DNA of 37,960 nucleotides, taken from assembly GCA_017694845.1 (NCBI GenBank), contig JADIMI010000062.1, positions 1 to 37,960 of the forward strand, in the 5' to 3' direction. This DNA comes from Candidatus Cryptobacteroides intestinavium (GTDB lineage Bacteria > Bacteroidota > Bacteroidia > Bacteroidales > UBA932). Of the stretch, positions 16,822 through 27,300 are shown piece by piece. A model generated the notes under the pieces. That model was not told the origin of the DNA and did no database searches. It was given only the letters and a program-made list of their open reading frames with translations. A program made the position numbers and the translations under genes. How positions within the stretch are numbered: position 1 is the first letter of the stretch; every line of letters starts with the position of its first letter.

Positions 16822-18447
16822 TTACCGACTGATGGCACGATAGTTATAACCGTCTCTTTCGTAGAATTTCACAAGCGACTCAAGTCTGGCCACAAATGAA
16901 TTCCAGTCCTTGTTGTCAGGCTGTGTCCACTGCACTTCCGAGAGTGCCGCCATCCTTGGGAGCATCATATATTCGGCATACTCAGGTGTAGAGATATACT
17001 CTGTCCAGAGATTTGCCTGCACCCCGATTACATGTCCATACTGTTCCGGAGTCATTTCAGGAAGTTCCGGTTCAAAGTTGTAAACGGTGTCGAGCGTAAC
17101 ACAACCGCCTATCGCAAGAGGCTCATTTTCAATATCATCTGTCTGATAATAATCAAAATACATATACTGGCAGGGAGACATGATCACATCATGTCCCAGA
17201 CGTGCCGCCTCCAAAGCGCTTGCAACACCTCGCCAAGACATTACAGTCGCGTTGGGTGCGACATCACCTTTGAGAATCTCCTCCCAGCCTATGATTCTCC
17301 TGCCTTTGGAATTCAGATATTTCTCGATCCGCGCCATACAGTAGCTTTGCAACCTGTCTTCCGCAGAATACTTCGAATCCGACGAGAGTCCCTCGTTCCT
17401 GATTCTTGCCTGACACTTGGGACATTCTCTCCATCTGTCTCTCGGGACCTCGTCTCCACCTACATGTATATATTCAGACGGGAAAAGTTCCATAACTTCA
17501 TCAAACACGTCTTCAAGGAACTCGAATGTCTTTTCATTGCCTACACAGAGCACATCCGGTTTGATTCCCCACGATGTAGCTACTTCATACGGCCCCCCGG
17601 TACATCCAAGTTCGGGATAACTGGCAAGGGCAGCCATCATATGTCCCGGCAGATCTATTTCCGGTATTACAGTTATATTGCGGTCCGCAGCATATTTCAC
17701 CACTTCCCTGATCTCGTCTTTAGTATAGAAACCGCCGCAGGGAGTTCCGTCAAATGCATCCCAACCCTTTCCAATCATAGTCTCTCTCCTTACAGAGCCT
17801 ACTGTCGTAAGTTTTGGATATTTGTCTATCTGTATCCGCCATCCCTGGTCTTCAGTGAGATGCCAGTGAAATACATTCATATTGTGAAGAGCAAGCGCGT
17901 CAATGAATTTCTTGACGAAATCAACAGGGAACCAATATCTTCCCACATCCAGCATCATACCTCTGTACCCGAACCGCGGAGCATCCACGATCTTTACCGA
18001 AGGCACGTTGACGGATGCACAGTTTTCTGTCTCTGCAGGGACGGCTTTCCTCAACGTCTGGATTCCATAGAATACACCTTTCGGCGAACCACCCTCTATC
18101 AGAATCCTATTCTTATCCACCTTCAATACATATGCCTCTTCTCCAGCAATGAGAGTATCCACAGCCAGAACAATCGCCTTGCCACACTTCTTGCCGATTT
18201 TTATATCAAGGTCCAGACCTGTGCTTTCATTTATGTATTGCGCCAGGAAATGCGCATTGCGCAACATGGCGGAGTCTCCGGGAGGACATAGAATCTTTGT
18301 GCTGCGTTTTATTTTAAAAGAGCCTGCATCCCCGGAAGTGATTTCGGCCGGACGCGGGATCACATTGTCAAAATCAGCGTCCGCCTGTCCGGCACATCCA
18401 GAAAGCAGGATGGAGGCAGTGAAAACGGCTGCAATGAATCTTTTCAT
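16822..18447 (-). CDS. GH20 beta-N-acetylhexosaminidase, lipoprotein (A)
   Basis: This 541-residue exo-hydrolase should release terminal beta-linked GlcNAc or GalNAc by substrate-assisted catalysis. A GH20b-type N-terminal domain (residues about 25-145) precedes the TIM barrel, which begins at FGYRGMMLDVGRYWFP. It includes FHWHLTEDQGWRIQIDKYP and PEIDLPGHMMAA, and the catalytic pair is in HVGGDEVP (Asp332 polarises the acetamido group, Glu333 is the acid). WTEYI and the C-terminal PRMAALSEVQWT complete the family pattern. I chose the start at 18447 because it gives a clean lipobox (LLSGC, Cys18). Frames extending to 18507 would overlap the GH3 gene, whose stop is at 18455-18457. It is the last gene of the reverse operon and probably translationally coupled to GH3. 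Confidence 0.92.
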   Translation of the reverse strand: MKRFIAAVFTASILLSGCAGQADADFDNVIPRPAEITSGDAGSFKIKRSTKILCPPGDSAMLRNAHFLAQYINESTGLDLDIKIGKKCGKAIVLAVDTLIAGEEAYVLKVDKNRILIEGGSPKGVFYGIQTLRKAVPAETENCASVNVPSVKIVDAPRFGYRGMMLDVGRYWFPVDFVKKFIDALALHNMNVFHWHLTEDQGWRIQIDKYPKLTTVGSVRRETMIGKGWDAFDGTPCGGFYTKDEIREVVKYAADRNITVIPEIDLPGHMMAALASYPELGCTGGPYEVATSWGIKPDVLCVGNEKTFEFLEDVFDEVMELFPSEYIHVGGDEVPRDRWRECPKCQARIRNEGLSSDSKYSAEDRLQSYCMARIEKYLNSKGRRIIGWEEILKGDVAPNATVMSWRGVASALEAARLGHDVIMSPCQYMYFDYYQTDDIENEPLAIGGCVTLDTVYNFEPELPEMTPEQYGHVIGVQANLWTEYISTPEYAEYMMLPRMAALSEVQWTQPDNKDWNSFVARLESLVKFYERDGYNYRAISR

Positions 18448-18454
18448 AATCATC

Positions 18455-20782
18455 TCAATTAATATTTGGTTCTTTCCATATATGATCTTCGATACACTCC
18501 ACTTCAAGGCTCAGGGATCCGACTGAAATACGGAAGCCGCCTTTCTCCAGTCTCCATTTTCCGTCCGCCCCTACGAAGGCTAAAGACGCGGCAGGAACAG
18601 AAAACCTGACTGTCCCGGACGTTCCAGGTTCGAGAGCGATCTTTTCAAAACCACGAAGTCTCATCACGTCCGGAGTGATGCTGGCATACAGATCCGAAGA
18701 ATAGAGGAGTACACTCTCTTTCCCGTACCGCTTCCCGACATTACTGACAGTCACTTCGAAATTGAGAGTGTCTCCGGCTGTGAACTCCGTCTTGTCCACT
18801 TTCAATTCTGAATATTCGAAATCCGTATAGCTCAGACCGTATCCGAAGTTCCATTGCACATAGACATTCGCATCGTAATTGTATTCTCCAGCCATTGTCC
18901 CTACATTTTCGGATGGTTTGTAGTCATACGTAGAGAACGAATGGACATAGCGTGGATATGTAAAAGGCTGTTTCCCGCTGAAATTACTGTCTCCCGACAG
19001 GAGCCCGGCAAGAGCGTCGCCGCCATAGTTGCCTGGCAGCATTATATTTACAACAGCATCTGCAAGGCCTTCTATGTCGCTGATAATGCGCGGACGGCCC
19101 TGGTTCAGTATGAGGATGACAGGTTTCCCCGTCCTGGAAAGTTCACGGACAAGATTCTTCTGGTTTTCTGAAAGATTCAGATCGTTCATGTTGCCAGGCG
19201 TCTCGCAATATGAATTTTCACCTATGCATGCAACAATAACGTCAGCTTCAGACGCGGCCCCTACCGCCTTGTAAATTTCCGGCGGGTTCTCTTCCTGCCA
19301 GTTGTCGTTATATGCAGGTGCATATGTCACTCCAGGCTCATAAATGACATTGTTTCTTCCGAATCTGTTGCACAGAGCCTCCCGGATGGTATTGTATCCG
19401 GTTGCGAACTCGTCGGCCCTGTCCCCCTGCCAGCTGTATGACCAGCCGCCGTTAAGACATCTCATTGCATCCGCGTTAGGTCCTGTAAGAAGAATCTTTA
19501 CGTTTTCCCCAAGAGGCAGGATATCTTTGTCGTTCTTAAGGAGCACCATAGACTCACATGCAGCTTCACGAGCCACATCTGCGAACTCGTCGCTTCCGAA
19601 TTTTTCATATGCCGACAGATCCCAGAAAGGGTTGTCAAACAGTCCCAGTCTAAATTTCACTCTCAGGACTCTTCTGACGGCATCATCTATCCTTGACATC
19701 GGGACAGCCCCTTCCTGGACAAGTTCTTTCAGATCGATGCAGAACTGAAGTTCGGAAGGCACCATTGCCATATCTATTCCTGCATTTATCGCCAGGCGCA
19801 CGGCGTCTTTCTTGCTGACTGCCACCTTGTCTCTGATATACAGATTGTTTATGTCATTCCAGTCTGTCACTATCATCCCGTCCCAATTGAGGTCCTCTTT
19901 CAACCAGCCTGTAAGGAGCTCCCTGTTACAGTGGCAAGGTATTCCATTTATGGATGCGGAATTTACCATAAGAGTCAGGGCGCCGGCGTCGATGCATTCC
20001 TTGAACGGCGCGAAGTATTTCTCTCTGAGATCATTTGGGGCGATGACAGCAGGAGTGCGGTCTTTCCCGGAAACAGGCACTCCATACCCCATATAATGTT
20101 TGATACATGAAGCGATATTGTAAGGACCGATATGGTTTGGATCTTCGCCCTGAAGTCCCTGCACGACAGAGACGGCCATTTCTGCATTGAGATATGGATC
20201 TTCACCGTAACTTTCCCACATTCTCGGCCACCTTGGATCCCTGCCGAGATCCATCACAGGTGCGTATGTCCATGGAATGAGACAGGCGCGCGTCTCGTAG
20301 GCCGTAATCTCTCCGCCGCGCTTTGCAAGGCCACGGTTGAAAGTTGCAGCCATATTTATGCCCTGAGGAAAGAATGTCGCCCCCTGTGTGTAACTGGCGC
20401 CGTGGATCTGATCAAGTCCGTATATGCAGGGTATTCCTATAACATCAAGAGATTTCTCCTGTATACGCCGTACCACGCCGGCGAAAACTTCTTTCGGCTG
20501 TCCGACCCCGAAAGGTATGTTCAGAATTGAACCCACCTTGTATTTCCCTATCACTGTATCAAGCATCTCCTCGCTCAAGGAGATTCCGCTCTTGTCAGTC
20601 ACCACACCGACGGTAATCTCGGTCATCTGACCGATTTTCTCTTCAAGGGTCATCTTCCTGATAAGGGAATCGATTTTTTTCTCAATGACACTGTCTGTCG
20701 GTATGGCTGGGGGTACGGAATTCCTGCCGCACCCGAAGACAACCATGCAGCATACTGCCAAAGGAAATGAAATAAGTCTCAT
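18455..20782 (-). CDS. GH3 beta-glycosidase, lipoprotein
   Basis: This 775-residue protein has a lipobox (VVFGC, Cys18) and the three-domain GH3 layout. The TIM-barrel domain runs to about 390, with [10 protein letters not shown], substrate-binding KHYMGYG and the nucleophile aspartate in IVTDWND (Asp307). The alpha/beta sandwich domain spans about 400-620 ([26 protein letters not shown]). A fibronectin III-like domain (about 670-760) follows the [13 protein letters not shown] hinge. This is the BglX-like beta-glucosidase architecture, not the two-domain NagZ hexosaminidase type. In this locus it more likely removes a beta-linked glucose, galactose or xylose-type residue than HexNAc, but specificity cannot be read. 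It lies 18 bp after the GH28-like gene and its stop nearly touches the start of GH20 A. Confidence 0.88.
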   Translation of the reverse strand: MRLISFPLAVCCMVVFGCGRNSVPPAIPTDSVIEKKIDSLIRKMTLEEKIGQMTEITVGVVTDKSGISLSEEMLDTVIGKYKVGSILNIPFGVGQPKEVFAGVVRRIQEKSLDVIGIPCIYGLDQIHGASYTQGATFFPQGINMAATFNRGLAKRGGEITAYETRACLIPWTYAPVMDLGRDPRWPRMWESYGEDPYLNAEMAVSVVQGLQGEDPNHIGPYNIASCIKHYMGYGVPVSGKDRTPAVIAPNDLREKYFAPFKECIDAGALTLMVNSASINGIPCHCNRELLTGWLKEDLNWDGMIVTDWNDINNLYIRDKVAVSKKDAVRLAINAGIDMAMVPSELQFCIDLKELVQEGAVPMSRIDDAVRRVLRVKFRLGLFDNPFWDLSAYEKFGSDEFADVAREAACESMVLLKNDKDILPLGENVKILLTGPNADAMRCLNGGWSYSWQGDRADEFATGYNTIREALCNRFGRNNVIYEPGVTYAPAYNDNWQEENPPEIYKAVGAASEADVIVACIGENSYCETPGNMNDLNLSENQKNLVRELSRTGKPVILILNQGRPRIISDIEGLADAVVNIMLPGNYGGDALAGLLSGDSNFSGKQPFTYPRYVHSFSTYDYKPSENVGTMAGEYNYDANVYVQWNFGYGLSYTDFEYSELKVDKTEFTAGDTLNFEVTVSNVGKRYGKESVLLYSSDLYASITPDVMRLRGFEKIALEPGTSGTVRFSVPAASLAFVGADGKWRLEKGGFRISVGSLSLEVECIEDHIWKEPNIN

Positions 20783-20800
20783 ATTGTCGCTGTCATTATT

Positions 20801-22357
20801 TTATTTATCTACTTCGGAGGAACCGTTGCGAACTGTCAAGTCTATGTTTCCTCTTATATGGACATCCTTCTCAGAACTTATGAAATCTACATTTTCTCCT
20901 GAAAGCCGGCCTGCCTTCAGGAGAGGCTGTCCGTTACGCAGCACTCCGTCAAGGACTATATTGTGCATCTTATTACGGTAAGTATTGATTTCCAGCACCG
21001 ATATACCCTCGGCTCCGCTGTCAAGGATTTCTATGTCTTCTATCAAGATATCCTCCATAGTATTGCTTTCCGGAGCTTTTTCGTCCTGAGCTATCACTAT
21101 GGCCCTGCCTGTTGCACTTATATTGTCGAAGACAAGGTGTCTTGCCGTAATTCCGCTCATATCCGGAGCGCAGCGCATATTGTTTTCAGGAGAATAGATG
21201 TGATGTATTGCGAAGGCTCCCCGGATGTCATCTCTATCCGGGATCGATGCATGCTCGAGAAATATACAGTCTTCTATAATGCAGTCATGTATCCTGCCCC
21301 CGGAAACGCTCAGATTTCCTGATTCAGGTCCTATGACTATTCCTCTGGCGAAATCAGCCCATATGAGGCATCCTGAGACTGTCACACCGGAAAGATCTGT
21401 CATCGGACGGGCGTTATGCCTTACCTTCAGGGTTATACAGTCATCGTAGCATCTTATGAAGCAGTCTTTTACAATTGCATCCTGCACGCACACCAGGTCT
21501 ACTCCGTCACCGTTGAGAATCCAGTTGATGATGTTTATGTTGTCAATTCTGACATCGGACGTATTGTATACTGAAACAGTCCAGCTCGGGGAATCTATGA
21601 TCGTGATATCTTCCAGTACAGTCCCGGTCCTGGCCGGTGAACGCTTTTTATTACATTCGACCAGAATCTCGCCTGACGCCCATATTGTCCCCCAGTGCTT
21701 CTGCCTGCTTCCAGAAAGAATTCCGTGTCCCGCTATCCTGCAGTTGCTGCCGTTCACCTCTACTTTCGAGAAAAGGACAGCTCCGTAATCAATGTACAGA
21801 GTCTGGTTGTCTTCGAGGACTATTCTGTCCCTTTCATGGACACCGGGGCCGAAATACAGTACAGAAGGATCGTCCACCGTCGGTTTGTCCTCATCAGGTC
21901 TGTCCGCTATAAAGAAAAGATTGGAATATCTGTCGGAATCGAATTCCACCGATACTTTTCTTTTCTCGTAAGACGGGATTACAAATTCTATGGTGTTCTT
22001 CCCGACTCTTCTGCACTTGATGCCATAGACAGTGGGACGGACCTGAGCCGTACTGAAATTTTCGGATGCGGTCACCCTCACTTTCAAAGGTTTGCTGAAG
22101 TCGTGCTCGGCCAGTGCAAAAGACATTGTATCCCTTAAAGCTTTGCTGTTGTCCCAGTCGTTCCAGATATCTCCGTGGTATGACGGAGAATCGGAACAGA
22201 GCACATCATAGGCAACGATCTCTCTCCATCCACGTCCGTCTGAAACAGACACCCTGTACTGTCCAGAGACCGAAGGAAGCTCTCCAGATGACTGCCCGGC
22301 TGCAGACAGAGACCAGAAATTCAGCAGCATGACCGCTGCCGTCAATATCCATTTCAT
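20801..22357 (-). CDS. GH28-like beta-helix glycoside hydrolase, secreted paralogue
   Basis: This 518-residue protein has a type I signal peptide (MKWILTAAVMLLNFWSLSAA) and no lipobox, so it is probably periplasmic. A beta-sandwich cap (about 25-165, WNDWDNSKALRD, IPSYEKRKVSVEFDSDRY) leads into a parallel beta-helix with repeated IxDxxI rungs. The GH28 acids are present: NGDGVD (Asp284) and YDDC (Asp305/Asp306), 21 and 22 residues apart. As in its paralogue at 2155-4413, the Gly-His-Gly motif has become ARGIVIG and the Arg-x-Lys motif is missing. It is the same enzyme type without the N-terminal surface domain, so the pair may work on the outer surface and in the periplasm respectively. It sits between GH20 B and GH3 with gaps of 4 and 18 bp. 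Confidence 0.78.
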   Translation of the reverse strand: MKWILTAAVMLLNFWSLSAAGQSSGELPSVSGQYRVSVSDGRGWREIVAYDVLCSDSPSYHGDIWNDWDNSKALRDTMSFALAEHDFSKPLKVRVTASENFSTAQVRPTVYGIKCRRVGKNTIEFVIPSYEKRKVSVEFDSDRYSNLFFIADRPDEDKPTVDDPSVLYFGPGVHERDRIVLEDNQTLYIDYGAVLFSKVEVNGSNCRIAGHGILSGSRQKHWGTIWASGEILVECNKKRSPARTGTVLEDITIIDSPSWTVSVYNTSDVRIDNINIINWILNGDGVDLVCVQDAIVKDCFIRCYDDCITLKVRHNARPMTDLSGVTVSGCLIWADFARGIVIGPESGNLSVSGGRIHDCIIEDCIFLEHASIPDRDDIRGAFAIHHIYSPENNMRCAPDMSGITARHLVFDNISATGRAIVIAQDEKAPESNTMEDILIEDIEILDSGAEGISVLEINTYRNKMHNIVLDGVLRNGQPLLKAGRLSGENVDFISSEKDVHIRGNIDLTVRNGSSEVDK

Positions 22358-22361
22358 TTAC

Positions 22362-24203
22362 TCAGAAATTTTTCCAATGTTCAGGTTCAACGTAAACATA
22401 TCTTTCCACTGTCTCGCAGGCAGGATCGACTGATTTTTCTGCGACCGGGCCCACAGTACCGCCGTCTATGCAGACAGCAGCCTTCACTGTGACTGGGGAA
22501 GAAACCGGGAAAGGAGATGTATATTCCGGAGATCCGGCGTCAGGATCTGTACCGTCAAGGGTATAATGTATCCTGACAGGGAACTTCTCGCAATCGAGGG
22601 AAACAAGGATTTCCCCCGGCTTGTCAGAGAATGATGCAGTAATGTAAACTTCATCTGAAAGAGTGAACGTATTGATGCCTCTTGCCTTCAATTCAGGAAT
22701 ATGGATGTTGACCCTTCTTTTGAAATCAGGCCATTGACGTTTTTCCTGATCAGTCCATCCCATTTCGGCTACAGCCAGCATCCGTGGGAACAGCATATAC
22801 TCGAGATGCCCGCTGTCATCCATGAACTCGCTCCAGGCACAACCCTGGACTCCGATGACCATCGATTTCTCGGCATCCGTTTTCAGCCAGTCCGCCTTTC
22901 CGTCAAGAGGTGCACCATCTATCATTTCCGTATTGTGTCTGCCCTGAATGCTGTCGCATGGGACAGGAAACATACTGTATGTCTTCTTAATAGGAGAGAA
23001 GCCCACCATTGCCCTCGGCTGAGTGTCTGGGTTTGCCTGATACCAGTCAAAATAAAGGGCTGCCCCCGGGGTGAAAACGACATTTCTGGATTGTCTGGCA
23101 GCATTTATGAGAGTATGCTGGCCCCTGTAGGACAGGACAAGGGCGTCATCGCTTATCTTACCGTCAAGGATTTCATCCCATCCGACCATTTTCCGTCCGT
23201 TCGCCTCAATGAAATCTTCAATCCGTCTGACCATATAATGCTGGAGCTCTTCGACAGATGCCATATTCTCCTGTTTCATAAGAGCCTGACATTTCGGGCA
23301 GGTTTTCCATGAAATTTTCCTCGCCTCGTCTCCTCCTATGTTGATGTATTTCGACGGGAACAGATCCATCACCTCCTTCAGCACATTCTCGAAGAATGTA
23401 TATACATCCATGTTGCCCGCACAGAATTCACCGCTTGTATATGTCCTGCCCTCGCAGCAAAGTTCAGGGAATGCGGCAAAGACGGCATCCGAATGTGCCG
23501 GGAACTCTATTTCAGGTATCACTTCTATATGAAGACTGTCTGCACAGGCTACAATGGCCCGGATGTCATCCTTGCTAAAATATCCTCCGTACGCTCCCTC
23601 GGAACCTTCCGGAAGATATCTGCGGTCCATCTTGTCCCACCATTCTACCCATTCCGACTGCGTGCGGAAGGAACCGTATTCCGTAAGTTCAGGATATTTG
23701 TCAATCTGAATTCTCCACCCTCCGTTGTCTGTAAGATGCAAATGCAGTTTGTTGAGTTTGTAGAGAGCCATTTCCTTCATAATCTTCATTATTTCCTCTT
23801 TCGGAAAGAAATGCCTTGCGACATCAATGTGAATCCCGCGATACACGAAACGAGGAGTGTCCTTGATGCTGCAGCAGGGGATTCCGTCGCCGGTCACCAG
23901 CTGTCTCAATGTCTGCATACCATAGAAAAGTCCTGCGTCGGTGGCCGCGCGGACCTTTACGGAACGTCTGCCGACTTTTATCTCGTAACCCTCTTCTCCA
24001 GCCCATGCAAGACTTGAATCCATTTCCGCATCAACATATTTCTCAGGGAAATTGAAAAAATCGGAACTGTCCACTTCATAAAATCCTTTTCCTGGCCTTA
24101 TTTCGTCAGGAAGCGGGATCAAGTCCGTCACCATCTGCTTTCCCGTACATGAAGAAAGGGCCAATAAGCCTGAAAGAGCATAAGTCGCAATTGTCTTGTT
24201 CAT
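22362..24203 (-). CDS. GH20 beta-N-acetylhexosaminidase with C-terminal chitobiase-like domain, lipoprotein (B)
   Basis: This 613-residue protein starts at 24203, which gives a lipobox (ALSSC, Cys19). An upstream in-frame ATG at 24323 would run back through the terminator and the regulator's 3' end. A short N-terminal domain (about 25-120) is followed by the GH20 barrel: FVYRGIHIDVARHFFP, LHLHLTDNGGWRIQIDKYP, PEIEFPAHSDA and the catalytic pair in NIGGDEA (Asp292, Glu293). From about 525 there is a small beta domain of the chitobiase/beta-hexosaminidase C-terminal type (IHYTLDGTDPD). It is the first gene of the reverse operon GH20-GH28-GH3-GH20 and has its own promoter at 24245-24252. The family is secure. 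Whether GlcNAc or GalNAc is preferred, and on which linkage, is unknown. Confidence 0.92.
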   Translation of the reverse strand: MNKTIATYALSGLLALSSCTGKQMVTDLIPLPDEIRPGKGFYEVDSSDFFNFPEKYVDAEMDSSLAWAGEEGYEIKVGRRSVKVRAATDAGLFYGMQTLRQLVTGDGIPCCSIKDTPRFVYRGIHIDVARHFFPKEEIMKIMKEMALYKLNKLHLHLTDNGGWRIQIDKYPELTEYGSFRTQSEWVEWWDKMDRRYLPEGSEGAYGGYFSKDDIRAIVACADSLHIEVIPEIEFPAHSDAVFAAFPELCCEGRTYTSGEFCAGNMDVYTFFENVLKEVMDLFPSKYINIGGDEARKISWKTCPKCQALMKQENMASVEELQHYMVRRIEDFIEANGRKMVGWDEILDGKISDDALVLSYRGQHTLINAARQSRNVVFTPGAALYFDWYQANPDTQPRAMVGFSPIKKTYSMFPVPCDSIQGRHNTEMIDGAPLDGKADWLKTDAEKSMVIGVQGCAWSEFMDDSGHLEYMLFPRMLAVAEMGWTDQEKRQWPDFKRRVNIHIPELKARGINTFTLSDEVYITASFSDKPGEILVSLDCEKFPVRIHYTLDGTDPDAGSPEYTSPFPVSSPVTVKAAVCIDGGTVGPVAEKSVDPACETVERYVYVEPEHWKNF

Positions 24204-24244
24204 ATATTTTGCAGTCGTTTTATTGCTGTAATAACAGATCAATA

Positions 24245-24291
24245 CAAATCTACCGACAAGCAACCAATAAAAAGTCGAAAAAAATACGGAA
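24245..24291 (-). promoter_or_regulatory. Promoter of the reverse hydrolase operon with degenerate operator
   Basis: On the minus strand a perfect -7 box TAGATTTG lies at 24252-24245. Exactly 39 bp upstream begins TTCCGTATTTTTTTCGACTT (24291-24272), which matches about 12 of the 19 defined operator positions in the same register as copies 1-3, mainly TTCCG, the T-run and AC. The operator overlaps the terminator of the upstream regulator gene. The gene start is 41 bp past the box. The -7 box is well supported; the operator reading is tentative. Confidence 0.55.
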
Positions 24292-24312
24292 TCAATCTGA
24301 TTCCGTATTTTT
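24278..24312 (-). terminator. Strong terminator after the hybrid two-component system gene
   Basis: AAATACGGAATCA (24282-24294) and its exact complement (24298-24310) form a 13-bp stem with a 3-base loop, flanked by A and T runs. On the minus strand the stem is followed by a run of seven T, starting within the stem end. The stop codon of the regulator (24292-24294) lies inside the hairpin. Confidence 0.85.
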
Positions 24313-27300
24313 CTGGGTCTCATAATATTTTTTCGGCGTCATTCCATATTTTTTCTTGAAACACGTACTGAAATATTTCGGATCGTTGAAGCCTACAGAA
24401 TATGCAAGGTCAGAAATTCTTATTTTCTTATGCTCACTGAGGATCTTGCAAGCTGCAGTCAGCCTGACATTCAATATGAAATTATTTGGTGTAAGGCCTG
24501 TAAGAGACTTGAGTTTTTCTGTGAGCACTGTGCGTGATGTCCCCACTTCCTTTACAAACTCATTCAAGCCGAAATCAAAATTGCTGAAATTGGCATTGCA
24601 GCAGTCTATAGCCTTTTTCAGGAATTCCTCATCCAAAGTCGTATACTCCAGTTTGGATACATCGAACACCAGCTGCTTCCTGAAGTCCACCCCTTTTCTT
24701 TCTATATGTTTAAGACAGTTCACTACCTGAGCATACAGGAGGGAAAAGTTGCACGGTTTCGTGACATATCCGTCAGCTCCCTGCGTAAATCCTTCTATCT
24801 GGCTTTCCTCCGTATTCTTCGCCGTAAGCAGGATGACAGGGATGTGGCATGTTTCAAATTTCTCCTTGATTCTTCTACATAGTTCTATACCGTTCATCCC
24901 CGGCATCATGATATCAGAAATCACAAGGTCGATATTGCCGTTTTCAAGAATCTGCATCGCAGTCTCTCCGTCCGAAGCCACCTTGACTTCAAAATAATTT
25001 GACATAAGGTTGCTCAGCAACATCAGAAGCTCTTCATTGTCATCCACAATCAGCAAAGTATAATCGCCGTTTAGGGCCTGGTCACCTATCTGTGACTCCG
25101 GGAATTCATCTTCAACATAAAGTGGAAGAGGGACCGCCTTGGTATCATCCGGCACGTCCTTTTCAATTTCATCGTCGCTGTACATGCTCTTGCAAACAGG
25201 TATGACTACTGAAAACCTGTTGCCGTATTCGGGTTTACTGGTGACAGTTATGGTACCTTTGTGAAGTGTCACGAGGCTTTTTACCAGAGAAAGGCCTATA
25301 CCTGTGCCTATGGTATTGTACCTTCGGTAATCCCCTTCATAAAAGCGTTTGAACAGTCCGTCTATGACCTTCTGGCTCATCAGCTCTCCGGAATTGGTAA
25401 CCTCGATTCTCACGTGGCACTCGTCAGGACAGTCCACCGTCACGCTTATGTTTCCGCATTCAGGTGTATATTTGGAGGCGTTGGAAAGCAGGTTATACAA
25501 TATTTTGTCTATCTTGTCCGTATCGAACCAGGCCTTTACAGACTCAGGGTCGCTCCTGAATTCTATCTGCTGACGTTTCCTGACTGTCAATGGCTTGAAG
25601 GTCTCGACACAATTTCTGGCAAAAGCTGCTATGTCACCGTTTGAAACCCTTATTTTCAAATTCTCGCTTTCGGCTTTCCTGAATTCCAGAACCTGCTGGA
25701 TCAGACGCATCAGCCTTGTGGCATTCGCAGACATTATCGACAGTATCCTGGCATTGTCCTGCTCCTTTCCGTCCCCTCTTCTCAGATTCTCTATCGATGC
25801 TATTATAATGCTGAGCGGGGTCATCAGTTCGTGCGTGACATTGGTGAAGAACTTCAGTTTCACATGATTGATTTCCTCAGCCTTCATCTTTTCTATCTTA
25901 CTGATTCTCACTTCCTGCCGCATTCTCACTTTCTCCCTGACGAAGCGGAGCAGAAAATACAGTATGACCAGGATCACCAGACAGTATATCAGAAACACCC
26001 ACCACGACCTGTAATACACTCTGATGGACAAAGTTTTTTCCTGCTCAGTCCAGATTCCGTCTGCATCAGCAGCTTTCAGACGGAACACATACCTGCCGGG
26101 AGAAAGGTTGGTGTAAGATACGGAATTGGAAAGGGCATCCGCGATAATCCAGTCATTATCATACCCCTCCATCATATAGCTGTAGACATTGTTTTTTGGA
26201 TCGGCATAATTCAGAAGGGCGAATTCTATCGTGATATTCTTGTCCTCGGTGGAAAGTCTTATCCTGTCGGTATAGTTGACATCATATTCGGAAATCCGTC
26301 TGCGCTTCTCGGGAGCCATGTCTCTCAAGGCTACATTGTTGACTTTCAAATCAGTGAATACGAGAGAAGACGGTACGGCGACCGTATCCGCCATTTCCGG
26401 AGAGAACCGCAGGATACCGTTCGTACCGCCGAACAGGAGAGTTCCGTCATCAAGTACAAGATTCGCATTGCGATTCAGGAAGAAATTATAACTGTCGTCG
26501 CCTACATAGGCGCAGTTTATGTCCGAGAACACACCGTTGTCATCCATATTGAAAGAATATACAGAATTGACGGTGGTCACCCACAATTTACCGTTGAGAT
26601 CTTCTGTTATATTGTATATTCCCTTGTTGTCTATCGCTGAAATATAACTGACCGTATTAAACCGGTCGCTGGCTCTGTCATACCACGAAAGCCCGTTCCA
26701 GACGGATCCTGCCCAAACCCTGTGATTAGAGTCTGCGAAAAGGCAGGAAATGCTTTTAATGTCATTCCGCTTGCCAAGATAATAGACGGAAACGTCCTTT
26801 TCAGACATATTGAGCCTGACTATGCCGCTATGCATGGTGGCCAGCCAGATATTTCCCATAGAATCGTCGCAGATTCCCAGGATTTCGGTGTCCAGGACCG
26901 AAAGGTCCTTCCCCGGCAGCAGATCCGACGGAGAAATCACATCATCGTCCGGAGTGAGGATGAAAGCCCCGGCCCTGGTCCCCGCCCATATGTTGCCTGA
27001 AGAGTCCTCGTACAGAGTGTTGATTACATCGGACGGTATCTTTTTATTGATCAGTGAATTCAAGGCACGGACAGAATGATTCTCCACGTCATACAGCCAC
27101 AGTCCCCTGCTATAAGTCCCGAAACATATCTCTGACGTCACGCTCCTCTTGATTATGGCATCGATCGTTGACGTATAAGGGAGTTCCGAAAAATCCGGAA
27201 GATCCGAGTACACTTCGAACGAACCGTCGGCCCTGTCGTAGCGGATCGCTCCGAAACCGATAAGCCCCATCCAGCATTTGCCGTCCCCTGTATCATATAT

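Noticed and set aside
17032..18291. A 419-codon open frame on the plus strand
   Set aside because: It is the complement of the GH20 A gene, has no recognisable domain, and its composition follows the codon pattern of the real minus-strand gene.
18448..18507. N-terminal extension of GH20 A to an upstream ATG
   Set aside because: It overlaps the end of the GH3 gene and buries the lipoprotein signal. The start at 18447 gives a standard lipobox.
24204..24323. N-terminal extension of GH20 B to an upstream ATG
   Set aside because: It would cross the promoter and the terminator hairpin. The start at 24203 gives a standard lipobox.
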